Shown here: positions 1 through 11,499 of the stretch, one piece after another
Layout: each line of letters opens with the position of its first letter
Numbering within the stretch: the stretch's first letter is position 1
NCBI GenBank assembly: GCA_963693365.1
Contig: CAVNZM010000013.1
Location: 2,356,001 to 2,420,000 of the forward strand
Source: Amoebidium appalachense
Lineage: Eukaryota; Ichthyosporea
Reading direction: 5' to 3'
Length of the DNA stretch: 64,000 nucleotides
Position numbers and translations under genes: made by a program
Notes under the pieces: generated by a model
Told to the model about the DNA's origin: nothing
The model's database searches: none
The model's input: the letters and a program-made list of their open reading frames with translations, nothing else

Positions 1-343
1 CGTGCACAAACCAAAGCAATCTTCACATTACTTGTCTTTTCTTGGCGGCCGCCTGGGGCCTTTCATATTCGGTTGAACTTTGCCTACGGTAGCAGGTTTA
101 TGTCTCAAATGCGTTGACCAACACTAACACTTTGGGTATATGTGACCGAAGTTTGAGCATGATAAACATCAATTGTGTTGATACTATCTAAATCCAACAT
201 TAAAAGCATTGCACATCATGCCTTACAGCTTATGAAACGTGTCATACGCTGCCCCACCGCACTACGGCTCCTCTGAATCATTTCGAGCTCACTGCCTCAC
301 CTGGTCCAAAAGTTGAAAGAAAATAGTATACATAATGATATAC

Positions 344-385
<42 letters not shown>

Positions 386-488
386 TTCGAAGGAAGCTTC
401 TTAAGGTGAAGGGTGGGGGGAAAGGGAGGGTGGTGGTGGTGTTGGTGGTGGTCTGTGTGTGTGTGCAGTGTGTGTGTGTTGGGGGAGA

Positions 489-519
<31 letters not shown>

Positions 520-541
520 TGCACATGTAACTTTTAGTAAA
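1..541. other. Non-coding left edge with A-run and GT/G-rich simple sequence
   Basis: No gene was recognised. Positions 344-381 are an uninterrupted A run. Positions 404-513 are G-rich with GGT and GT repeats ending in a long G run. The open frames crossing this stretch encode only Lys, Gly, Val/Cys or Pro/His runs and are products of the simple repeats. Confidence 0.7.
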
Positions 542-1526
542 CTACTCGTCATGAAGCAACTCCACGCTGGTGCCCACAGTGGCAGGCATCACAGCCACCC
601 TATACTGCTGGCCAGTAGAAACAGTGAATGCCGTGCCATGGTCAGCCCCGTCGACTGCAAAAGACACCTTCCCGTCGCCGTGCAGGCGAATGCAAACCGT
701 CGCACCAATGGGCAATGCACTGCCGAGGTACGTAAAATCAGTACCCCATGGACCACTGTCTTGACTATACAGGAATCCGTCGGTTGTGTACAGGTACCAG
801 CCACACGTGGTGTATGGGACAGTCCCAGCTGCAGTAAGTATTGATGGTGAGGGAGCAGGTCCAATCATCGTATCGTTGCCATCTATACTATGGCTGAGGT
901 GCACGTGTACGTGATGCGAACCTCCGAGCAACTTGTGAGGGTGGAGGGCCAAGCCAACTCAGGGCCTACAACCGTGGTGAAGGAGCCGTCATCGGTGGTT
1001 TTGGTGGCTGTGCGACAGTCATCTGAGAGGGTGAAGGACGGGTGGGCCAGGAATCTGAGCTCTCCGTTGATGCCAACGTTCAAGTTGTCCTTGGGGTCTA
1101 GTTCTTCCATCAGCCCCTCCAAACGATAAAACTCTGCCTCGGTGTTAAGAAGCTTCTTTTCCATCGGTGTGAGTAGGTCAACAGGTATTTCTTGCCCCCC
1201 CAGATGGTCCGCAACATAGTGAAACACCACCGGGCTCCTGTTGATGAAAAATGCGCCGTTCTTGTCATTTTTTGCATCCCACCGGCCAGAAAACTTGGCG
1301 GGAAAGTAGGAGCCCGGTTTGCTGGTCAAGTCATTGAGGGTGAGGGCGAAATGGGTGCCCCCAACGTTGAAGGTGATGGGGTCTTGCAGGTTGCTGGTGT
1401 CGAGTTTATGCACCATGTTGGCTCACTGCGCCTTTTCCTCCTCCAGCGCACGTTTTTCTTGTGCAAAGTTGGCCAAAGTGTCTCGAAGTAGGCTGTGGCA
1501 GTTTTCAGTTCGTCGTTGAGTGCCAT
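542..1526 (-). pseudogene. BTB/T1 (KCTD-like) plus SPRY-like protein, intronless, disrupted
   Basis: Three consecutive coding blocks lie on the minus strand. An N-terminal helical block starts at the ATG whose first base is 1526 and becomes coiled-coil-like (FAQEKRALEEEKAQ) after a one-base frame change near 1485. A TGA follows, and then the second block opens in the same frame with MVHKL and enters a BTB/T1 domain (PITFNVGGTHFALTLNDL, later FINRSPVVFHYVADHLGG). The third block, after another one-base frame change near 885-930, resembles a SPRY/B30.2-type beta-sandwich (GWYLYTTDGFLYSQ, then GDGKVSFAVDG) and ends at a TAG. BTB/T1 proteins oligomerise and often act as Cullin-3 adaptors; that role here is inference. 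There are no introns, unlike most neighbours. Two frame changes and one nonsense codon indicate a decayed gene or assembly indels. The BTB and SPRY-like segments themselves are well preserved, so the damage is recent or artefactual. Confidence 0.72.
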
Positions 1527-3045
1527 GTTTACCTTGTGGTGTGGGCACTGAAATTGTAGATGCTCTCCACACAAAATGATAATACTGCTATAGCTCTTCT
1601 TGTATGTGCAGACGTAGGTCTTGAAGGAGTAGTTTCAAATGCCACTAACGAAACAGTGAGGAGCGAAGATAGGTTTAAACTTTGTTGTGTCAAAGGAACA
1701 AAGCGCGCGATGCAAACTGAGCAGATTAGACAGCTGCTCGAAGGTTTTCATGCATATGACACACATGTCGTATCATCTTCAATACGTACCCAAAGAAATA
1801 GCGCTATCTATGCCAGAGCTAGTCGACTGCTGGGCTCAGAAGAAGCACCGCAGCACGAGAACTCGTAGAACGTCTGACGAGAAAACATGCATGGGGGGTT
1901 TAACCACTTTTTATTGCGTGAGGCCCAGCCACATTCGACGGCCTACTGCGTTTTCCCGCACAGCCGATCAAATGCAGCCAGTGACATACGTACATGCTAG
2001 GCAACAATGAGCGCCATCGTAGTATCTGACACCCCAATTACATATTATGGTAGCTCCGAAAGAAAGTTAAGGCACCGGATCACAATATCATACTGTGCAG
2101 CATTAATAACTTAGATCTAGGATAGTCATCTTAAAACGGATATATTGAGGAAGAGAGGAAGAAAAGAGGGCCCGGGTACCATATCAGGAGCGGGCAATTT
2201 TTGAATTCTCCCTCCCCGGCCCCGCCGGGGAAAATTTGAGGTTTTTGGACCTCAAAGAAGTCAAATCCTGCAAAATCCACTACCGGGAGGCCAAAAAGGG
2301 TGATTTTACAAAAAAGGAGGGACATACATGAAAAAGAGAAAATGGGCGAGTTCAGTGGGCTGCCGATAAGTATATTTCGTGCTGGGCCGGTATACATGCT
2401 GCCGTGGTTGTTGCTGTAGACGGCAGTATGGCATCGCATGTGTCACGTGACCTGCACGTGAATGCGACCATGTGCAGGCACTGAGTCTAGGGGGATTTGT
2501 ATGTGTGTTTTGGAGCACCGACAAGGCAGAGCCAGGGTGAGGGATGTGTAAACATGGAGTTTAGGGAGATCGTGCTGCTATTGTAACATGTGCACAAAAC
2601 AGCCACGTGCACCGGCACACTCCGGTGTACAGAACAATAATATGCACATGCGTCACTGTAATATCATGTATGCGCATGCCGCACAAGGTTTAGGAGACCA
2701 CCACAGTATATACTATTTTCTTTTGGTTGATATCCATGTAGGAATGGTGTGTTGCAGTTGTCATGATCAGCCTGAGGCAGGCACGTGCACTCACTGAATC
2801 ACTAGAACTCATGAATAAAAAATACATTCGCTAAAAACGGCAAGGTAAATTTGGGGCCAAGCTATTATTTCCCCCTTTTAAACGTTTTTTTAGCTCCAAG
2901 AACTTCGACGCCAAAATTTCTATATTTGGCCATCGTATATGATAATGAACACGTGTACTTAAATTAAAGTAGTTATATAAATATGAGCGGCCCGTTACAA
3001 ATACAGTGACGAAAAACAGTGACCCACGAGCAGTTTTTCTTTCTA

Positions 3046-3046
<1 letters not shown>

Positions 3047-3124
<78 letters not shown>

Positions 3125-3247
3125 AGACACACACACCACCACCACGGTGACCACCACCACCACCACCACCACCACTCACCCCTTAAAAAAACCACACACA
3201 TACGTGCACGTGTACACACACACACAGAACACCACCACCACCTCCAC
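3047..3247. repeat. C tract (43 C) followed by (CA)n and (CAC)n
   Basis: A run of C from 3047 to 3089 passes directly into (CA)n up to about 3122, then into CAC triplets and scattered CA repeats. This C-then-CA order recurs many times in the window, mostly in introns; here it is intergenic. Confidence 0.95.
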
Positions 3248-3349
3248 TGGACCCCATTTCCTCGTTGTTTTCTTAAGCCTTCAGACCAGTCCTGCACACT
3301 GGAGTTAAACAATTGAATTCACCTAGGCTGACATGCATCCACCCCCGCC

Positions 3350-3712
3350 TTCCACTTCCCTCCCCCCACCCCCACCCCCCCACCCCCCACCCCCACCCCC
3401 TCCCCCTCGATGAAGAAGGGCCCCCGTAAGCCTTGGGGGGGGGGGGAGGGGGGGGGAAGGGGGGAAGGGGGAGCTCTTGAGCCTCCGGGTAGGGAAGTGG
3501 GGTCCGGGGATCCGGAGAGGGAGGGGGGGGGGGGGGGGGGGGGGAAGGGGGCATATAATATTGGGCCTAGATATCATAGTATGGGGCCCCGGGGGAGGGA
3601 GAGGTGGGGGGGGGAGGGGGGAGGATCCACGGGAAAGACCTTTAGGTGCATGTTCTTATTTATACCCCCTTCGAATCATCCCCCCTCTCCCCCCCCCCCC
3701 TCCCCCCCCTGA
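3350..3712. repeat. Mixed C-rich and G-rich low-complexity block
   Basis: C-rich sequence (3350-3410) switches to G-rich sequence (3437-3632) and back to C-rich (3680-3710). The juxtaposed complementary strands could form a stem. No coding signal was seen. Confidence 0.85.
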
Positions 3713-4322
3713 GTGCAGGCCGTGACGTAGCTACGATAACCCTGCAGAAGGCAACAAAAATGTATTAATTACTAGCACTATACATGTGTTCATAGTGCAG
3801 CTTGCACCACGTATGATCTCAGCAACTTTAAAGTAGTCACAAAGTTTAGTTATTTTCATTATTTTCATTGCTCTGAACTCTATTACTCTGAAATGATCAC
3901 CGTGCATGTGCCGCAAGATAACAACCCTATATGTGTGCAGCTGCTGCCTGCAGGTTAGACTCGCTGAAAAGACAATTGTCAGTGTGCATCCGACGCTTGC
4001 AGCTGCAGCTAGCCTCTGCAACATTAATACTTGCCAAGTGAATGCTCTTACACTTGATCATCATTCACTCAAAAAACCGAGGACCGACAGATTAAATATT
4101 AATGTCGATCCGAATGATCAGCAAGTGTCTATGCGTACTACTATATATACACACACGTAAAATGCGAAGCTATCAGTTACAAGGCACACCTGCTGCACTG
4201 GCACACATACACATACACACCGGCAGATCGATGCTGTCAAAATTTACTTTCATGTACTTCGTAGGTCCGACACAGGTGCACATGAACACGTACATATGTA
4301 CAAGCCGCGCACACACCACACC

Positions 4323-4568
<246 letters not shown>

Positions 4569-4870
4569 CACTGGGTGCGCTCGCTGGGGATTAGTTTTTT
4601 GGCACGCTGTTGACTTTATCGTGTGTTTATTATTTGCTATTTATTGGCCAGCGGCCAACATTTAAAAATATACTATATACCTAAAAATAGATACTGACTA
4701 CGGCCAGCAGACATTATACACCTTCCAGGACACATTAACACCAATAGTCTAACACACCATACTCTCGATCACAAAGAATTCCTAACAAACAGAGAAAAGT
4801 GCAAAGGCTCTGTACTATTACTCAGATTCTAAATTTTAATTCTTTACAGTAAACTTCGGAATGAAAGCTA

Positions 4871-4903
<33 letters not shown>

Positions 4904-4990
4904 CCCCCTAACATGACTGTACGAAGAACAGGTATAACTTGAAGCACTACAACACATATGAGATCCGTTACATTGGTGTACATTCCAATA

Positions 4991-6590
4991 TTAGACACTA
5001 GTTTGGCTACTCTGACTACTCTGAGATCCTGATTGGCTGCCTGCAGACTTGCGGCCACGATTACTTTGCTTTCGATCGTGCCATTGCAGCTGCGTCTCTC
5101 CAGCAGGTGGCAACGCCAGGCCCAGCACAGCAGATGCACGAGAAGGGGGTGGGAACTGCCCACCAGCCGAGGGCTGGCCCACATGGCCCAAGTAAGGATG
5201 GGGACCGTGCTGCGGCAGTAGCCCAGGCATGGGGAAGGCAGGGCCGGGCTGAGGCGGCATGATGCCCCACGGTGGGGGCCAGCCATGTGGGTGGTGCGGG
5301 CCTGGATGGGGTGCAGGGGGCATGTGCGGCACATGGCCCTGCTGCATGTCAAGCGCGGGTGCTGGTGGCATGGCATCCTGATTGGCTGCAACCCAACGTG
5401 GGCAGCTCTTGGCCCGATTGGAGCCGAGGCAGCCCTTGCCCTGGCGGCCACACGTCTTGCAGGTCTTGGGGGCTCTCTGGGGTGGCTGCATAGGAGGGGG
5501 CACCGGCAAATCCATCTGCAGGGGCCCCTCAGGGCCAATGTTGCGATGCTTTTTGCCCACTAGCATGGGCAAGGGCCGCTCACGCTGCGCCCCTGCATCG
5601 ACACCGTCTGGAACAGGGAGGGGTGGCAAGGGGGCAGGCCGTATGGTTGCTGGCACAGCGTCTGCCCTCTCCTCGCGCATACGCTTGCGGTGATCTGCCA
5701 GGCCCTCGTGTGTGGAGCGCTGTGCATGTGCCGTCTGCCAGGTCTTCCACTTGTCGAAATGCTTCTTGATGTAGGCCGCATCCTTCATGTAGATTCCCCC
5801 AGCCACAGAGGCAGCCTTGTTGAAGTCTTGGGCCAAAGCCTCGAACAGCTGGCCGTTGGGCTTTGCATGTGCCTTGTAGGTGCCCAGGAGCAGCGTGCTG
5901 AATAGCTTGCGCTCCTGAGGGGTAAGCACCGGAAGGAAGGGGATGGCCACATGTTGCTTCTGCGCCAGGAACTTGTAGTCGCCCCTCAGTGCAGGGTCCG
6001 GCTGTGGTGCACCACGCGCCACCTGGTTGCCCCCCCCCATGGCAGCACCGTCACCCTCCTCGACCTCACAGTCCTCTGGCCCGCCCATCACGCCATTGGC
6101 TGCAGGCTCGATGTTATCAGACGGAGGTGGGGGTGCGGGCACCGCAACTGGCTCCTGCGCCGGGGCATTGGCCACACAGGAGAGCGGGGCAAAGTTGAAG
6201 TACTCCTCCGGTAGCTTGTAGCAGCCTACGGGTACCCACTGGGGGTCGAGGTGATGGCCGTACAGCATCAGCGCCAGTGCCTCCATGTCGTCAACAATCC
6301 AGGGGCTGTAGTGGGGGGGCCCCGATGCCTGGCCCAGGCGGTTGCGGTAGTGTGCACGCAGGTTGTGGCGGTGGCGCCTATTGGACATGGTGGCGTCCAG
6401 CAGGCGCAGCGACATGCGTGTGGCCCCAAAGTGGGTGGCCAGGGGGTTGTGCACTGCCCCCTCCACCTCGTTGGTGCCCCGGATGCAGCGGTAGCGCATG
6501 AGCCCATCTGCGTCGGCAGTGGTCTCGTAGTAGAGGGGCAGGCCGGGGGGGGTCCGACAGACAGCCATTTTGGGCGTGTTCGAGCAGCGA
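4991..6590 (-). CDS. Exon 6: GTNxxEG domain, Pro/Gly-rich tail, Cys cluster; homopolymer frameshift
   Basis: The exon opens SLLEHAQNGCLSDPP in the frame set by exon 5. The remainder (GLPLYYETTADADGLMRYRC, then IRGTNEVEGAVHNPL) is one base out of frame, and the shift falls exactly in an 8-base G run at 6545-6552. Seven bases would restore one continuous frame. Downstream are a conserved-looking helical block (DYKFLAQKQHVAIPFLPVLT and KKHFDKWKTWQTAHAQRST), a Cys motif CKTCGRQGKGCLGSNRAKSC, a His/Pro/Gly-rich stretch and a Ser/Gln-rich C-terminus ending in TAA. The Cys motif could be a zinc ribbon that binds nucleic acid. Confidence 0.8.
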
Positions 6591-6640
6591 CTGTGGGGGC
6601 ACAAGCAAACATCAGAGAGATGGGTGGGTGGTGGTGGTGG

Positions 6641-6710
<70 letters not shown>

Positions 6711-6782
6711 TGGGGTTGCTAAGGAAAAAAACGAGCAGGGAAAGGCAAAAAACAACTGGCTAGGCAGCAAGGGCCGTGCGGG

Positions 6783-6846
<64 letters not shown>

Positions 6847-6850
6847 ATGT

Positions 6851-6881
<31 letters not shown>

Positions 6882-7426
6882 AGGGCTAGGGTGTGCGTGT
6901 GTGTGCAGATGAACCAAGGATGACAAATAAGCGAAGAATCTTTTCTGTGGTGGTGGAGTTGTTGGGCGCCTGCAGGGGGGGGGGGGGGGGGGGGGGGGGG
7001 GGATGTTGCCTCGAGTCTTTCAAAGCCATCCTTCTTGAACAGAGGCTTGCCATCCGGTCCGGGCGGCACATCCTTGTAGGTGTTTTTGAACTCCACCAGC
7101 CGCGAGACCAGCGTGTATGGGTCGGGAATAACCCGCCGGATGCGCTCCATGAAGTAGCTCAGGTCGCCGCCCTTGAGCTCGGTTTCAATGTCGATGCCCT
7201 TCTGCTCCAGCACCCCCTGTGAGGCAGGATGCCAATATTAATTTACTACGCACACTGCAATTTGGGTTTGGTAGACTTTGATACCTGCCGTTATTGTAGG
7301 ACCCCTCCCCTCCACCCCCCCCATCTTCTCCCCCAACACAAGTAAAAAATGCATGTGGCTCTTTCCCCCCACAACCCTACATTATTTCTCTCTAGGCATA
7401 TGAATAACCCCCACTCTCCTCCCCCC

Positions 7427-7459
<33 letters not shown>

Positions 7460-8495
7460 TTCCCCCCCCTCTCTCTGAGGCTCAGGCTCTCTCTCTTCCC
7501 TCAGAAGTTTTGTCGAAGGTGTGCATGGTTGTGGGTGGAATGGTGAGTGTGTGCTAACGAGTGTATGTGTGTGTGCGCGTCAGTCACGCATGTTGTTGTT
7601 GCCGTTTTTTTTATTTTTATTTTTTATTTTTTATTTTGGGGGGGGGGGGGAGGGGGGGGCACCTTCACATGTCCGTAATCCTCTTCATTCCACACAAATA
7701 TTGCCTCGCTGAGTGCGCGTGCGTACTCAGCCCTGCGGGGGTGTGACTTGTACGTGCCGTCCGCCGTGTTTGCAATGGAGTGGAAGGCGTCATTCAGCAC
7801 AGTCTGCCACACCACCTCCCCAGGCGGTGCCTGGCCCAACATGCCCTCTCTGGGAGCTGCCTCGGGTCCCCCTGGGGCTGCCTCAAGGCCCCCCGGGGCT
7901 GCCTGGGGGTCCTGGGGGGGTGCCTGTGGGCCGGCAAGGGGTTGCTGCTGCTCGGCAGGGGGAGGGGCTGGGTCAGGGACCACCGGCACCTCGGCACCTG
8001 GGTCCGGTGGGGGCTGAATGGGCCGTAGCCACTGCAGGTGCACCATCAGCTCAAAGGGCGGCGGGCCCAGCTCTCCCAGGGTCTTGCCCTTGTCGGGGCC
8101 AAAGGGCACCTGCATGGCCGGCGACAGCACCTGATCCACCCGCACCACTGCATGCTTCTTGCCCACCTTCATGCCCCCCCAGCGCTCCGGCTGCACAGCC
8201 AGCACCACCCCGGTGGCTGCTGCAGCATGTGGGCCCCGCCGGGGCACAATCTCAACCCCTTCACCGAGTGCCTTTGCATGAAGCCGCGCTGCATGTCATA
8301 GAGGGAAGCAAAAAACTCAGCCAAAAAGCCACAGCACCAACGTTTTTCTCTTCGCTCCACAAAAATCAAATGCATATTCCTTAGCAACCCCCTTCCCCCC
8401 CCCCCCCCCCCCCCCCCCCCCCCTTCTCCCTCCCCCCCCCCCCCTCTCCCAGTGCCCAGCTTGTGTGGCACTTGCACGTGTTAACAGTGCTATAG

Positions 8496-8530
<35 letters not shown>

Positions 8531-8621
8531 ACCACCACCACCACCACCAATCACCCCCTCCTTTGATAGCCACCCGACACCCAGCATAACACAACTGGAA
8601 CACTGGCCCATGTGGTCAGCC

Positions 8622-8656
<35 letters not shown>

Positions 8657-10158
8657 CCCCTCCCCCCCCTCCCCTCTCCTCTGGGGGGCCCAAAATCTTT
8701 CTATATCTGGCATAAGCACATAAGCACTGGGGCAAAAAGCAGGTGGGATACACACCTGACAGGTTTGGCCTATCGACCACGGCCGAGTAGACCTGCAGGG
8801 ACGCATATGCATCAAGGGCAGCGTAGGTGGCCTGCACCTCTGATAGCGGCTCGTGCCAGTTGGAGCATCGAACAAGTGCCGGCTTGGGCAGCTTCTTGCC
8901 TATGACCTGGGCAGTGATGTCGGCCAAGCCCCGGGCCGCAGAGGTGATAGCTGCACGGGCATAGCAGAACCGGCCCAGCTCCAGATAGCTGGCCACAGGG
9001 GTGCCGTAGTCCTTGTTGAGGTGGGCCGAGTCCGTGCCGATCTGCTTGCCCACCTTGATGATGCTGGGGTCCCTAAGCAGCGCAATCAGCTCGTCCACCA
9101 GCCGCGCGGGCGGGCTGTGGTTGGGGCCCATGCGTGCCAAGTGGAAGATGTACACGGCCCGTGCGGTGGCAATCTGCAGCGTGCAAACCTTGGACCGCGC
9201 CTGGCCCACCCGATAGACCCACTCGCAGTCCAGCCCCACCACGCGGTGCTGCTGCCCCTCCAGGTCGGCACGAATGGCCGCTGTAGCCACCACCGCCCCC
9301 TGGCAGTCGGTGTACACCGGCTTAGGGTAGTTGGCCGGCAGCTCCAGCCCAGGCAGACCGTCCGTCACGCTTACCAGCGCAGCCTCGTTCAGACGGACGG
9401 GGCATTTTGGCCGGGCTAGGGTTGGAAACATGCGCTCAACAAACGCCCGGTCTTGGCAGCACCGATCTGTGTAGAAGAAGGCCGGGCCCTTGCTGTTGAG
9501 CGCCGCCGTGGTGGCAGAGATGCGCTGGATCACGGGCTCAATCTCCTGGTGGCTGCAGTCCCGTGTAAATACCTGCGCCCGGATCTCTGGGGTGCCGCAC
9601 TGTGTGAGAGGGCATCTCCGAGCAGCCATGCATGTTCTAGCTTCCCTTACCACATGGCCCTTCACGAGACTTCAGTGCCCACACAATCCTTTCCCCCTCC
9701 CTCCCCCCAAACCCATGTGCCCACATACTTTCCCCTCCCTCTCCCCCAAAACCCTTCCCCCTCCTTCCCCCCAAACCCATGTGCCCACATACTTTCCCCA
9801 GGCCTCCCTTTCCCCCAAAATCTTCCCCCCCCCCTCCCCCCTAAACCCATGTACCTACAATCCTTCCCCCTTCCTCCCCCTAAACCCTTGTGATCACAAT
9901 CCTTTCCCCCTCTCTGCCTTCCCCCCAAACCCATGTGCCCACGATCCTTCCCCACTCCCCCTCCCCCCAAACCATGGGACAGCCCTCCATATGGCACCTA
10001 CTGTCCCCCCCCCCCCCCCCCCCCCCCCACCCCACCCCGGGCCTCTTGCCCTCTCTACCTTCAACCCCGACGGTGGTGTCTCTCCCCCCCCCCCCCCCCC
10101 CCCCCCCTGCATCCCTTGCAATCACTGGCCCCTACTCCCATTCTGCTTGGCAGAAGCT

Positions 10159-10237
<79 letters not shown>

Positions 10238-10470
10238 ATTCCCCGCCAAAAGAAAGCTCCACCCCAGCCCACCCCAATCTCTACCCAGCAAAAACACATA
10301 CACACATATCTGGAGCTTCCTAGTTTTTGCTCGACAGGGCAAGAATTGTCCCCAAAACCCACATACTACAAACCTCTACTCACAGTGTGCCACCTCATTA
10401 AATGTGGAGCCTAAGAGATTTAAAGGCCCTAGAGGGGGAGGGGGGGAGGGGGGGAGGGGGGGGCGTGTGT

Positions 10471-10501
<31 letters not shown>

Positions 10502-10934
10502 GGTGGGCGTGTGTGGGGGGGGGGGGGAGGGGGGAAGGGGGCCTGGGGGAGAGTGGGGGGAGGGGGGAGAAGAGGAGGGACCACACACCGCCAAGCTCGT
10601 TTACACAAGTCCATAGGCCTCGGTACAGAGGCTCCCCATTGATGCCGGTGAGCTTCCCAATTTGGAAGGTGTGGTCGGCCTTGAGCACGTTGTTTACGGG
10701 CTTGAGCTGCGTGTCCAGGCTCTGGTACTTTGCCGTGCGGTCGCTGAACTCAGTATACACGGCACTCAGGTATTTGCCTGAACCCCAAGTACTGTTAGAA
10801 CTCCACCACCCTCCCATCAGGACCATCCCCCCCATTCCCTCTAGTCCCTCGTGTTCATCTCACCTCTCTGTATTTTCGTAAGTCTGTATGGCTTTTCCCA
10901 TCTCAAAAACGCTACACACCCATCTCCGGCCGTT

Positions 10935-10975
<41 letters not shown>

Positions 10976-11159
10976 CCCCGCCTCCCGGCGCGCGCAAACC
11001 CTCCAAGTCATTGCACCAACTTTCACCTTCTTTCCCCTTTGTGCCCCATCTGCAGTTTGTCCCCTGCACGTCCGTTTGCCCTTCCCCCCACACCCTCCTG
11101 CCACTACTATAATAACCATTAAGTACCGCCACCAAGATCCAGTCTACCACCATGTGCCC

Positions 11160-11198
<39 letters not shown>

Positions 11199-11347
11199 CT
11201 CTCCACCTCCTTTCCCCCAACACACACAGACACACATGCGCACACCCACCATCTAATTTCAGGCATAACAGTTCTCCACGATTTCCCAAGCACACTCACT
11301 GGTACATGGACCGTTATGCTTTCACCCCTCTGATGATCCCTCTGCCC

Positions 11348-11379
<32 letters not shown>

Positions 11380-11450
11380 ACCACCACCACCACCACCACC
11401 ACCATGACTGATTGCCACCACCACCACCTAATCCATCACCATGTCCCCCC

Positions 11451-11499
<49 letters not shown>

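Noticed and set aside
344-1526. BTB-SPRY gene as a processed (retroposed) pseudogene because it is intronless and near an A run
   Set aside because: The gene is on the minus strand, so a retroposed tail would appear as T on the plus strand; the nearby run is A on the plus strand.
2131-2439. Minus-strand open frame with apparent hydrophobic segments
   Set aside because: It overlaps a compositionally odd patch with small palindromes and shows no family signal or start context.
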